This document shows, piece after piece, positions 42,747-51,801 of a stretch of DNA of 64,000 nucleotides. The notes below the pieces were generated by a model. It ran no database searches, had not been told where the DNA came from, and worked only from the letters and a program-made list of their open reading frames with translations. Position 1 is the first letter of the stretch. Every line of letters begins with the position of its first letter. The DNA comes from an uncultured Actinomycetes bacterium (GTDB taxonomy: Bacteria; Actinomycetota; Acidimicrobiia; Acidimicrobiales; Acidimicrobilacustridaceae), in contig CALBSE010000023.1 in the NCBI GenBank assembly GCA_937927725.1, positions 1 through 64,000 of the forward strand. The letters run 5' to 3'. The position numbers were made by a program, and so were the translations under genes.

Positions 42747-44474
42747 GTGCGATCCCCCGCCCCGAAACCTCTGCAACTGACTCTCGACGATCTCGGCACG
42801 CCGCTCCCGCAGGTCACCTTCTGCGTCATCGATCTCGAAACCACCGGCGGATCAGCAGCGTCCTGCGGCATCACCGAAATTGGCGCGGTAAAACTCCGCG
42901 GCGGTGAATGCATCGGTACCTTCCAGACACTCGTGAATCCCGGCTGCGCGATTCCTCCCGAGATCACCGTTCTCACGGGCATCACCCATTCGATGGTGAT
43001 GCCCGCTCCGCGAATCGAAGCCGTGCTGCCGTCGTTACTCGAATTCATCGGCGATGCCGTCATCGTCGGCCACAACGTTCGATTCGATCTTTCGTTCGTA
43101 CAAGCTGCGCTCGAACGCGACCAACGACCAAAGCTCACCAATCGCGCGGTCGATACCGTTTCCCTCGCTCGACGCCTCGTTCGCAATGAAGTTCCAAACT
43201 GCAAGCTCGGAATCCTCGCCGAGCATTTGCGGCTCGACCACAAACCATCACACCGCGCGCTCGATGACGCGTTAGCAACTGGCGATCTTCTCCACCTGCT
43301 CATCGAACGCGCCGGCGGTCTCGGAGTCACGGGGCTTGACGATCTGCTCTCGCTGCCCACCATGGCTGGGCACGCGAGCGCGCAGAAACTCCGCCTTACC
43401 GATTCACTGCCCCGCTCCCCTGGTGTGTATTTATTTCGCAACGCTCGAGGTGACGTGCTCTACATCGGCAAAGCCACCAATCTCCGAGCACGCGTGCGCT
43501 CATATTTCTCCGGCGACGACCGCCGAAAGATTGGTTCACTTCTGCGCGAGACCACACACATCGACCATGTCGTTCACCCTCACCCATTGTCCGCCGCTGT
43601 GCACGAGATTCGCCTCATTCATCAGTACATGCCGGGCTACAACCGGCAGCTCAAAGACTGGGGCCGGTATGTCTACGTAAAGCTCACGCTTTCCGAGACA
43701 TTCCCTCGCCTCTCGATTGTGAAAGATGTAAAAGACGACGGTGCGCTGTATCTCGGTCCGCTGTCCTCTCGCTCCTCAGCGCAACGAGTCATCGATGCCA
43801 TTCACACGTCAGTTCCACTTCGTCGCTGTGCAGGTCGTATAGGCAAGCGTGCACTTCGCGACGCCCCTTGCACGGCCGCACAACTAGGTGTGTCGATGTG
43901 TCCGTGCGCAGGCGGCGTCGATCCCGAAGAGTACCGACTTGTGGTTGAGCGAGCTGTTCGTGGTCTCACCATCGAACCCGACCTACTTCTCCAACCACTC
44001 ACCGAACGAATTGCATCACTCGCTACAGAGGAGCGGTTCGAAGAAGCCGCCGATGTTCGTGATCGAGCAATCGCATTGGCAGGCGCAATCAACCGTCAAC
44101 GCAAGTTCGACCAACTCCGCAGAGCCGGACACATTCACATTGACTTGGGACCACTTGGCGGCGTCGCTCTTGACCACGGCCGCCTGCAATCTGCATGGGG
44201 CGAAGGCGAATTGCCAAGCCTTGGCCTTCCGACCGGGACCACCGATCGCCTCCTTGCGAGCGAAGTACCACTTACCCCACTTGACCGAGAACTCGCCGAC
44301 GAACTCGGCTGCATCGCCTCGTGGCTCGAAAAGAACGCACCCGATCTCACACTTGATCACTGCGACGGAGTTCTGAGTTCAGCGCTTCCTGCGCTTCCCT
44401 CGTTTACTCCCCGCAAAGGTCTGGCGGTCGACGACAGCGACTTCGTCAGTTCGACACGTCGTTCGCGGCGCTGA
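42747..44474 (+). CDS. DEDD exonuclease / GIY-YIG nuclease fusion (UvrC/Cho-like)
   Basis: 575-residue DNA repair protein. Residues 24-190 are a DnaQ-type 3'-5' exonuclease (Asp29 and Glu31 in VIDLETTG, VGHNVRFDLSF, HRALDDALAT). Residues 222-310 are a GIY-YIG endonuclease (PGVYLFRNARGDVLYIGKAT, Arg in RARVRSYF). The rest matches the UvrC N-terminal half including a UVR-like helix (LATEERFEEAADVRDRA). The UvrC C-terminal nuclease and HhH are absent. Known as a fusion family in actinobacteria. Start GTG 42747; converges on trpD with a 29-base overlap. Confidence 0.92.
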   Translation: MRSPAPKPLQLTLDDLGTPLPQVTFCVIDLETTGGSAASCGITEIGAVKLRGGECIGTFQTLVNPGCAIPPEITVLTGITHSMVMPAPRIEAVLPSLLEFIGDAVIVGHNVRFDLSFVQAALERDQRPKLTNRAVDTVSLARRLVRNEVPNCKLGILAEHLRLDHKPSHRALDDALATGDLLHLLIERAGGLGVTGLDDLLSLPTMAGHASAQKLRLTDSLPRSPGVYLFRNARGDVLYIGKATNLRARVRSYFSGDDRRKIGSLLRETTHIDHVVHPHPLSAAVHEIRLIHQYMPGYNRQLKDWGRYVYVKLTLSETFPRLSIVKDVKDDGALYLGPLSSRSSAQRVIDAIHTSVPLRRCAGRIGKRALRDAPCTAAQLGVSMCPCAGGVDPEEYRLVVERAVRGLTIEPDLLLQPLTERIASLATEERFEEAADVRDRAIALAGAINRQRKFDQLRRAGHIHIDLGPLGGVALDHGRLQSAWGEGELPSLGLPTGTTDRLLASEVPLTPLDRELADELGCIASWLEKNAPDLTLDHCDGVLSSALPALPSFTPRKGLAVDDSDFVSSTRRSRR

Positions 44475-45480
44475 TCAATCGATCAAGCACAGCCGCTGCA
44501 GCACCCGAGTCGATCGAGGCTTGAGCCTTCACGACGCCGGCAGCGATGTCATCGACGACACCCGCCACGAAGAGACCCGCCGCTGCATTCAAACAAACGA
44601 TGTCTCGATAGGCACCTTGTTCACCAGCAAAGACTCGGCGAGCAATGTCAGCATTGACCTCGGGCCCACCACCGGCGACTGCCTCAACCGACACCAGCGC
44701 AATGCCAACGTCTCGTGGGTCGAACGTTGACGTGGTGACAGCGCCATCGCGAAGTTCATGCACCGTGCTGGTTGTCGTGATCGTGAACTCGTCCATGCCA
44801 TCGTCGCCAGTAACGACGAGCGCACGCGGCGCACCCCGTTGCTGCAGAACTCCAACAACGATCGGCGCAATTCGCGGATCGCTGACACCAATGACTTGGC
44901 GCTGCACACGAGCAGGATGCGAGAGCGGTCCAAGAAAGTTGAACACTGTCGGCACACCAAGTTGCGTGCGCACCGGACCCGCAAAACGCATTGCCGGATG
45001 AAAGGAACGAGCGAAACAGAAACCGATACCGGCTTCAGCCACGCAATGGGCAACGCCAGGTCCATCAAGTTCAAGCGGAATACCAAGCATCTCGAGCAGA
45101 TCAAACGATCCCGAGGTCGATGAGGCTTTGCGATTGCCGTGCTTCACCACTCGGGCACCAGCACCAGCGGCGACAAAACTCGCCATGGTCGAAACATTTA
45201 ACGCGTGAGCGCGTCGGCTCGGGGCACCACCAGTTCCAACAATGTCGATGGCATCGGGCCCGGCAGGAAGTTCGATCGGCGCTGCCGAGTCGAGCATCGC
45301 GTCCACCATGGCCGACACTTCGTTAATCGATTCGCCCTTGATGCGCAGAGCAATGAGGAACGCGCCAATCTGCGCGTCGGTGGACTCGCCCGCAAGGATC
45401 TCTCGTAGTGCGTCTCCAGCTTGCGCCGCTGTGAGATCAGTGCCGGCGATTAGGGTCGAAAGTACCGCCGGCCAGTCCAT
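44446..45480 (-). CDS. trpD: Anthranilate phosphoribosyltransferase
   Basis: Second step of tryptophan synthesis: transfers phosphoribose from PRPP to anthranilate. 344 residues with the PRPP-binding IVGTGGAPSRRAHALNVST, KHGNRKASSTSGSFDLLE, HPAMRFAGPVRTQLGVPTVF and DGMDEFT motifs. It stands alone, without other trp genes in the window, two bases after the whiB stop. Some members of the fold act on nucleosides, but the anthranilate-site residues look intact. Confidence 0.94.
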   Translation of the reverse strand: MDWPAVLSTLIAGTDLTAAQAGDALREILAGESTDAQIGAFLIALRIKGESINEVSAMVDAMLDSAAPIELPAGPDAIDIVGTGGAPSRRAHALNVSTMASFVAAGAGARVVKHGNRKASSTSGSFDLLEMLGIPLELDGPGVAHCVAEAGIGFCFARSFHPAMRFAGPVRTQLGVPTVFNFLGPLSHPARVQRQVIGVSDPRIAPIVVGVLQQRGAPRALVVTGDDGMDEFTITTTSTVHELRDGAVTTSTFDPRDVGIALVSVEAVAGGGPEVNADIARRVFAGEQGAYRDIVCLNAAAGLFVAGVVDDIAAGVVKAQASIDSGAAAAVLDRLISAANDVSN

Positions 45481-45482
45481 GA

Positions 45483-45719
45483 TCAGGCCGTCCGACGGCG
45501 TTGACGAATCATCCGCCGCCGTTCACGCTCAGTAGCGCCACCCCAAACGCCGTCCTTCTCGCGAACGGCCAGCGCATGCTCAAGACAGGCTTCGCGGACG
45601 TCGCACTGACCGCACACGATCTTTGCTGGCATCGCGTCAGCATCGTCTTCGGGGTCGGGAAAGAAGATCTCGGGATCGATTCCCGTGCAGGCGGCCAAGG
45701 AGTGCCATGTGTGGTTCAT
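45483..45719 (-). CDS. WhiB-family iron-sulfur regulator
   Basis: 78 residues from ATG 45719. Four cysteines ligate a [4Fe-4S] cluster: Cys11 (SLAACTG), Cys36 and Cys39 (CGQC) and Cys45 (REAC). The GVWGGATERERR turn and Arg-rich C-terminus bind sigma factor and DNA. WhiB proteins are confined to Actinobacteria (and their phages) and so support the taxonomic call. Longer upstream frame rejected: it has no family similarity. Divergent from glpD. Confidence 0.93.
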   Translation of the reverse strand: MNHTWHSLAACTGIDPEIFFPDPEDDADAMPAKIVCGQCDVREACLEHALAVREKDGVWGGATERERRRMIRQRRRTA

Positions 45720-45877
45720 AGGGCAGAACGGCTCCTGCGGAGCGGGTGAATAGGGAAAGAGGAGTATTGACCCGCTCCGCCCAATGACACAAACCGAATA
45801 CCACGACGCTCCCACTCGCCATTTCCGCAGGTCAGACGATCGGGCGTTCTGAGTTGGTCCGTTCTAGGCTCGCCGCA

Positions 45878-47539
45878 ATGATCTCTACCGCCTTCAACCG
45901 TTCCGATGCCCTTCGCCGCTTGGAATCCACCGACTTCGATGTCGTCGTCATCGGAGGCGGCATCACCGGTGTTGGATGCGCGCTTGATGCGGCATCCCGT
46001 GGTCTTCGTGTTGCCCTCATCGAGCGCGACGACTTCGCTTCCGGCACCTCATCGAAGTCATCAAAGCTTGTTCACGGCGGAATCCGCTACCTCCAGCAAG
46101 GCGATGTCCGGCTTGTCTACGAAGCACTCGCCGAGCGACAGATCCTTCGCCGTAACGCACCCCACCTCGTGAAGGTCCTTCCGTTTCTTATTCCGATCTT
46201 CTCGAGCAAAGGAGTGGTGAACAAGAAACTCGCCCGAGCCATGGGTAGCGCTATGTGGATGTACGACCTCACCGGCGGCCTCCGCATCGGCAAAATGCAC
46301 AAGCGTGTTTCGAAGAAACAAGCGCTGGAATGGTTCCCCACTCTTCCTGCCGACACATTGATGCCGTCGTACCTCTATTACGATGCCGAAGCCGATGATG
46401 CCCGCCTCGTGGTGACCGTTGCTCGAACCGCTGCCCTGAAGTTCGGAGCGACACTCGTCAACCGCACCGAGGTTGTCGACCTGCACAAGGATGCAGCCGG
46501 CAACGTCAACGGAGTCGTTGTGAAGTCCGACGGTCGAACCTTCACCGTTTCCACCAAAGCCGTCGTGAACGCCGCTGGTGTGTGGTCCGACGATGTTCGT
46601 GCCCTCGACGAAGCCGAGCATCCACGTTCGATTCGCCCGGCCAAGGGTGTTCACATCACGGTCCCGTGGTCGAAAGTTCGCAATACCGTCGCCGCCGTCA
46701 TTCCCGTGCCAGGCGATAAGCGTTCGGTGTTCGTTGTGCCGTGGGGTCAGTTCACGTTCGTTGGCACCACCGATACCGATTACACCGGACCAATCGATGA
46801 TCCCCAATGCAATGAGGACGATGTCGAGTACCTCCTACGCGCGCTCAACGGTTCCATCACCGAAACCGTGACGACCGATGACATCCTCGGAACGTGGGCC
46901 GGTCTTCGCCCACTCGTCGCCGACCCCGAAGCGTCAGGACGCACCGCCGACCTTTCTCGTCGTCACAAAGTGCGCCGCTCAAGTTCTGGCGTCGTCACCA
47001 TCACGGGCGGAAAACTTACGACGTATCGAGAAATGGCCGCAGACACCATCGACGAAGTTCTTTCCGAGGTCCTCGATGCCGATCGCGCTACTCGCTTTCG
47101 CCGTCGGAGCAAGACGAAGCACCTCAAACTCCATGGTGCCAACGGCTATGAAGAACTTCTTGAAGCCGCTGATTCAATCTCGCCTCTCGGTGGCGATGAA
47201 GTCCGTCGCCTTGCCAATCGTTACGGATCCGACGCTACGACGGTGCTCGCGATCGCCGAATCCGATCCATCGCTGGCCGAACTTCTCGTTCCCGGACTTC
47301 CCTATCTACGCGCCGAAGCAATCTTTGCGGTTCGTTACGAAATGGCGACGACGGTCGATGACATCCTCAGCCGCCGCACACGTGCCCGCCTCGAAACTCG
47401 AGACGTATCGGCCGAGGCCGCAGTTGCGGTTGCCGCGCTCGTTGCTCCGGAGCTTGGGTGGGACGACGCCGAGCAAGCTCGGCAAGTTGGCGATTACCGG
47501 TCACGCATCGACGAAGAACTCGCCGCGATCGTCGTCTGA
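45878..47539 (+). CDS. glpD: Glycerol-3-phosphate dehydrogenase (FAD, GlpD)
   Basis: Membrane-peripheral flavoenzyme oxidising sn-glycerol-3-phosphate to DHAP and passing electrons to quinone. 553 residues with the FAD-binding VVIGGGITGVGCALDAASRG, RDDFASGTSSKSSKLVHGG and the GlpD signatures GGIRYLQQGD, NAAGVWSDDV and VTITGGKLTTYREMA, plus the C-terminal DUF-like helical domain. ATG 45878 chosen; a TTG eight codons upstream is unlikely. First of a coupled group (glpD, AGPS-like, membrane protein, glpK2). Confidence 0.95.
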   Translation: MISTAFNRSDALRRLESTDFDVVVIGGGITGVGCALDAASRGLRVALIERDDFASGTSSKSSKLVHGGIRYLQQGDVRLVYEALAERQILRRNAPHLVKVLPFLIPIFSSKGVVNKKLARAMGSAMWMYDLTGGLRIGKMHKRVSKKQALEWFPTLPADTLMPSYLYYDAEADDARLVVTVARTAALKFGATLVNRTEVVDLHKDAAGNVNGVVVKSDGRTFTVSTKAVVNAAGVWSDDVRALDEAEHPRSIRPAKGVHITVPWSKVRNTVAAVIPVPGDKRSVFVVPWGQFTFVGTTDTDYTGPIDDPQCNEDDVEYLLRALNGSITETVTTDDILGTWAGLRPLVADPEASGRTADLSRRHKVRRSSSGVVTITGGKLTTYREMAADTIDEVLSEVLDADRATRFRRRSKTKHLKLHGANGYEELLEAADSISPLGGDEVRRLANRYGSDATTVLAIAESDPSLAELLVPGLPYLRAEAIFAVRYEMATTVDDILSRRTRARLETRDVSAEAAVAVAALVAPELGWDDAEQARQVGDYRSRIDEELAAIVV

Positions 47540-49050
47540 TGCCCGCTCACCCCACACCGCCCATCGATCTTGACGCAGCGAACACCACAGCGCACTTCGG
47601 CACGCGCGTAGTGGCTGTCAACGATCAACTGATTGAGGAACTTCGAGCCACTGGCGCCGCCGTTGATTTCGAAGTCGCAGACCGTGTTGAAGCGAGCCGC
47701 GATTGGTGGCCGCTCATCATGACTCGCGCACCGAGCGCGCAGATCGGCCAGATCGCATCGGTAGTCGTTTCACCAACGTCGACAGAACAGGTCGCTGCAG
47801 TTCTGCGCCTCTGCAACGACAACAATGTGCCCGTCACAGCCGCTGGTGGTCGAAGCGGTGTCGTTGGTGGATCCATCCCGCTGTTCGGCGGCGTGGTCCT
47901 CGACCTCTGCGGGCTCTCAGGCATCCATTCCGTTGACACCGTTTCAGGAATTGTCGATGTCGGCGCCGGAATGTTTGGCGACGTCTTCGAAGACGAACTG
48001 CAATCTGAGTTCGGACTCACCGTCGGTCATTGGCCACAGTCGATTGCACTCTCAACTGTCGGCGGCTGGTTGGCGTGTCGCGGCGCTGGCCAACTTTCGA
48101 ATCGCTACGGAAAGATCGAAGACATCGTCATCGGCCTCGACGTGGTTCTCGCCGACGGCACAATCGTTCACACGGGCGGTCACGCACGCCAGTCAGCGGG
48201 TCCCGACCTCACGCAACTCTTCGTGGGTTCAGAGGGAACGCTTGGGATCATCACAGGTACTCGTCTGCGAGCCCGAGCCGTAGCGACGGCAAATCACAAC
48301 AGCGCGTGGGCCTTTCCTTCCTTCGAGGCTGGTGCTGATGCGTGTCGCCGAATCATTCAACGTGGAATCGCTCCCGCTGCGCTTCGCCTTTACGACGCAG
48401 CAGAAGCCGACCGCAACTGGGGAACTGGCGACATCGCGGTGCTGCTGGCATTCGACGAAGGCGACCAAGTGACTGTGGATGCAACAACGATCATCACCGC
48501 CGAGGAATGTTCGAACACTGCTCCACTCGATGCTGAACTCGTTGCCAAATGGTTCGGACACCGCAATGACGTGAGCGCTCTCGAAGCACTGATCTCGCGG
48601 GGGTACATGGTCGACACGATGGAACTCACCGTTTCGTGGACCGACCTTCCAGCGCTCTATCCGGCGGTGCGCGACGCAATTGCAGCAACCCCCGGAATCA
48701 TTTCTTCAACCGCCCATCTCTCGCATTCGTACTCCGATGGCGCATGCTTGTACTTCACCTTTGCAGGCAAGGCTGCTGCTGATGGGCCCGATGCGATCGA
48801 AGCGATGTATGTCGCCGCCTGGAACGCCGGTACGACCACGGCACTCGCCCATCGGGGCTCACTCAGCCACCATCACGGTATTGGTCTCAACCGCGCCCGG
48901 TTCATGAGCGAAGCGCATGGCACCGGAGCGACCGAAGTGCTCCACGCCATAAAGAAGTCGCTTGACCCGAATGGCATTCTTAACCCGGGCAAACTCGGTA
49001 TGCCGACAACATACGGTGACCTGCCACAAGGATTTGGGAGCGAGAAGTAG
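47539..49050 (+). CDS. FAD-linked oxidase of the alkyl-DHAP synthase (AGPS) type
   Basis: 503 residues. PCMH-type FAD domain (SVVVSPTSTEQVAAVLRL, AAGGRSGVVGGSIP, GSEGTLGIITGTRLRARA) and a C-terminal cap with the AGPS-like HHHGIG motif (His444-446) and NPNGILNPGKLG-like ending. AGPS swaps the acyl chain of acyl-DHAP for an alkyl chain in ether-lipid synthesis. The ATG overlaps the GlpD stop (TGATG). The DHAP-producing neighbour supports an ether-lipid role, though D-lactate-dehydrogenase-like relatives share the fold. Confidence 0.82.
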   Translation: MPAHPTPPIDLDAANTTAHFGTRVVAVNDQLIEELRATGAAVDFEVADRVEASRDWWPLIMTRAPSAQIGQIASVVVSPTSTEQVAAVLRLCNDNNVPVTAAGGRSGVVGGSIPLFGGVVLDLCGLSGIHSVDTVSGIVDVGAGMFGDVFEDELQSEFGLTVGHWPQSIALSTVGGWLACRGAGQLSNRYGKIEDIVIGLDVVLADGTIVHTGGHARQSAGPDLTQLFVGSEGTLGIITGTRLRARAVATANHNSAWAFPSFEAGADACRRIIQRGIAPAALRLYDAAEADRNWGTGDIAVLLAFDEGDQVTVDATTIITAEECSNTAPLDAELVAKWFGHRNDVSALEALISRGYMVDTMELTVSWTDLPALYPAVRDAIAATPGIISSTAHLSHSYSDGACLYFTFAGKAAADGPDAIEAMYVAAWNAGTTTALAHRGSLSHHHGIGLNRARFMSEAHGTGATEVLHAIKKSLDPNGILNPGKLGMPTTYGDLPQGFGSEK

Positions 49051-49428
49051 ATGGGCGTGTTTGATCGACGGGTGATTCTTGTCGGAGCATTCAACGGATT
49101 GTTTTTCGCTCTTCCGGCCGCGATCTTGCAGCGCACGGTTTTCTCCGGCACCGCGCTCGCCAGCGTGATGTTGGCCATCATCTTCTTCTCTGGTGCACTC
49201 GCCGGTTACGCCGCTGCCCGACCACTACCGCCCCATGCTCTCCCCCATGGCGCGGCCGCCGGCGTGATTACGTTTCTTGGCGCAGAGATCGTCTACCTCA
49301 TTGCAACTCGCCACTTCTCCAACCCCATCGTGTTGCTGCTCGGCATCGTTCTGTTTGCGTTGGTCTTCGCGTCACTCGGAACGATCGGAGCGATGGTTGC
49401 CGTCTCACGAGGAGCACGTGCGCAGTGA
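49051..49428 (+). CDS. Small four-helix membrane protein
   Basis: 125 residues made almost entirely of four membrane helices (about 8-28, 36-56, 66-85, 92-115) with ALAGYAAARPLPPHALPHGA between helices 2 and 3. No recognised domain. It is wedged between the AGPS-like gene (adjacent stop/start) and glycerol kinase (GTGA overlap), so it is part of the glycerol block; a role as transporter or lipid-enzyme partner is only guessed. Confidence 0.8.
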   Translation: MGVFDRRVILVGAFNGLFFALPAAILQRTVFSGTALASVMLAIIFFSGALAGYAAARPLPPHALPHGAAAGVITFLGAEIVYLIATRHFSNPIVLLLGIVLFALVFASLGTIGAMVAVSRGARAQ

Positions 49429-50867
49429 GCATCCTCGTTGTCGATATCGGAACTTCAGGTGTACGTTCCGCGATCGTTCGCCCCGATGCAACAATCGCCG
49501 TCGAACACCGACAAGAAGTTCTGCCCGACACTCCAGCCCCCGGGCTCGTTGAGTTCGATGCCACTCGGATGGCTGCGGCTGCGCTCACAACTGCACGAGC
49601 GGCGCTCGCCGAAGGTGGCCCGGTCGACGGCATCGGCATTGCCACGCAACGAGCATCAACAATCGTCTGGGATCGCTCTACCGGCGAACCCGTAGCGCCC
49701 GCACTCGGGTGGCAAGACCTCCGCACACTCGGCGACTGTCTTGTGCTGCAAGCAGAAGGGTTGCGGTTCGCGCCCAACCAGTCAGCCACCAAGATCAAGC
49801 ACCTTCTCGACAACGCCGACCCCGATCGCCGTCGCGATCTATGCGTCGGCACCGTCGACTCGTGGATCATCTGGACACTCACCGAAGGAGCCGTGAATGT
49901 CACCGATGCGTCGAACGCGGCGGTGACGGGGCTGTTCTCGATTGAAACACTCGACTGGGACGACGCTTTACTTGCCACTCTCAACATTGCTCGTGCAGCA
50001 ATGCCCACCATCGTCGATTCAAGCGGCCCCATTGCGCCAGCGACCGCGCTGAGCGGCGCGCCGATGATCTGCGGAGTTGCTGGCGACCAGCAGGCATCGC
50101 TCATTGGTCAGGGTTGCGTGCGACCCGGCCCCGCCAAAATCACCTTCGGAACTGGCGGCATGCTCGACCTTGTTGTGGGCCCCGATCGTCCTGCGTCTGC
50201 TGCTCGAAGCGCATCGGGAACGTTCCCCATTGTTGCGTGGAAGCGTGGAAGCGAAACCATGTGGGGGCTCGAAGCGATCATGCTTTCAGCTGGCACCAAC
50301 GTTGAATGGTTACGCGATGACCTCGGCATCATCGATTCAGTGGCTGCGTCTCATGACATTGCCCAACAGTGCGCTGACACCGAAGGCGTTGTCTACGTGC
50401 CTGCACTTTTAGGTCTTGGAACGCCGAACTGGGATTACGGCGCCCGCGGAACATTGCTCGGGATTACGCGTGGCACTGCGCGTCCGCACATCGTTCGTGC
50501 CGTCCTCGAAGGCATCGCCCAACGAGGATCTGACCTTGTCGATGCCGCTGAAGCAACGACCGGACTCACGATTCCTTCGTTGCGCGTTGACGGCGGCATG
50601 AGCGCGAATCCCACCTTCACTCAGGCCCTTGCCGATGCAACGCAGCGCACCGTCGAGATTTCACCCGTGCTTGAGGCCACCACGCTCGGCGCCGCATTCC
50701 TCGCCGGGCTGTCGGTTGGCACGTGGGGCACTCTCGATGACATCGCCGCTACATGGAAACCGCTGCGCACCGTTGAACCGGCAGGCGCAGCGAATCGTGA
50801 ACGCTGGGCATCGGCGATCGAACGTGCAAGCGGATGGCACGCAGACCTTTCCTCGTTCGACTTCTAG
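49425..50867 (+). CDS. Glycerol kinase-like FGGY carbohydrate kinase
   Basis: 480 residues, FGGY fold: ILVVDIGTSGVRSAIVR, GIGIATQRASTIVWDRSTGE, WQDLRTLGD, IDS-type VDSWIIWTLTEGAVN, CGVAGDQQASLIGQG, KITFGTGGM and RVDGGMSANPTF. It resembles glycerol kinase but differs from the canonical one at 25112 (TQRAS for TDQRET, QDLRT for QDRRT), so the substrate may be a related polyol. GTG start overlapping the membrane protein stop. Last gene of the glpD group. Confidence 0.85.
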   Translation: MSILVVDIGTSGVRSAIVRPDATIAVEHRQEVLPDTPAPGLVEFDATRMAAAALTTARAALAEGGPVDGIGIATQRASTIVWDRSTGEPVAPALGWQDLRTLGDCLVLQAEGLRFAPNQSATKIKHLLDNADPDRRRDLCVGTVDSWIIWTLTEGAVNVTDASNAAVTGLFSIETLDWDDALLATLNIARAAMPTIVDSSGPIAPATALSGAPMICGVAGDQQASLIGQGCVRPGPAKITFGTGGMLDLVVGPDRPASAARSASGTFPIVAWKRGSETMWGLEAIMLSAGTNVEWLRDDLGIIDSVAASHDIAQQCADTEGVVYVPALLGLGTPNWDYGARGTLLGITRGTARPHIVRAVLEGIAQRGSDLVDAAEATTGLTIPSLRVDGGMSANPTFTQALADATQRTVEISPVLEATTLGAAFLAGLSVGTWGTLDDIAATWKPLRTVEPAGAANRERWASAIERASGWHADLSSFDF

Positions 50868-50879
50868 GTTGCTACTCAA

Positions 50880-51257
50880 ATGACCTGCACTCGTTTTACC
50901 AAGCTCCTCGTCGCAGCGTTGTTCGCACTCGTTGCTGTTGCCGGAACTTCGTGCAGCACCACATCCAACACTTCATCAAGCGACGACCAGCCAGCGATTG
51001 CCGCAACCGTGCACATCAAAGACGGCGAATTCGATCCACGAGAAACAGATATCGAAGTAGGCGGTTCGGTGATGTGGATAAATGACGATGTTTCGTCTCA
51101 CGATCTGAAATTCGTTGCCCCGAACACACTCACGTCCGGAGTTTTGAAGCCCGCCGCTTCGTGGGTCCACACCTTCAGCGCCGCAGGGACCTACGACTAT
51201 TACTGCGATTTCCACAACACCATGAAGGGCTCTGTGGTCGTCCAGCCCACGCCGTGA
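50880..51257 (+). CDS. Cupredoxin-like copper lipoprotein
   Basis: 125 residues. Lipoprotein signal (basic n-region, hydrophobic core, AGTSC with Cys25), a Ser/Thr linker, then a plastocyanin-like domain. Type-1 copper ligands are visible: His74 (SSHDLKF), Cys109, His112 and Met115 in YYCDFHNTMKGSVVV. Likely a small periplasmic/outer-face electron carrier. Sits between glycerol kinase and RNase P RNA. Confidence 0.88.
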   Translation: MTCTRFTKLLVAALFALVAVAGTSCSTTSNTSSSDDQPAIAATVHIKDGEFDPRETDIEVGGSVMWINDDVSSHDLKFVAPNTLTSGVLKPAASWVHTFSAAGTYDYYCDFHNTMKGSVVVQPTP

Positions 51258-51267
51258 CAGACTGACC

Positions 51268-51648
<381 letters not shown>

Positions 51649-51801
51649 AACAACTTCGGAGAACCTGCTGGCATGTCTGATGAGCCGGCATTCCCATATC
51701 TGAGCCGCGATCTGCACCGATCCGGTACTCAGCGGTAGCGGAGCGGTACGCTTTTCTGGTCGATGGCACCGGGCCCCTCGACCCTCACCAGGAGATCATC
51801 A

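Noticed and set aside
46061..46807. 248-codon open frame on the minus strand
   Set aside because: Antisense to glpD, whose FAD motifs and full length are secure.
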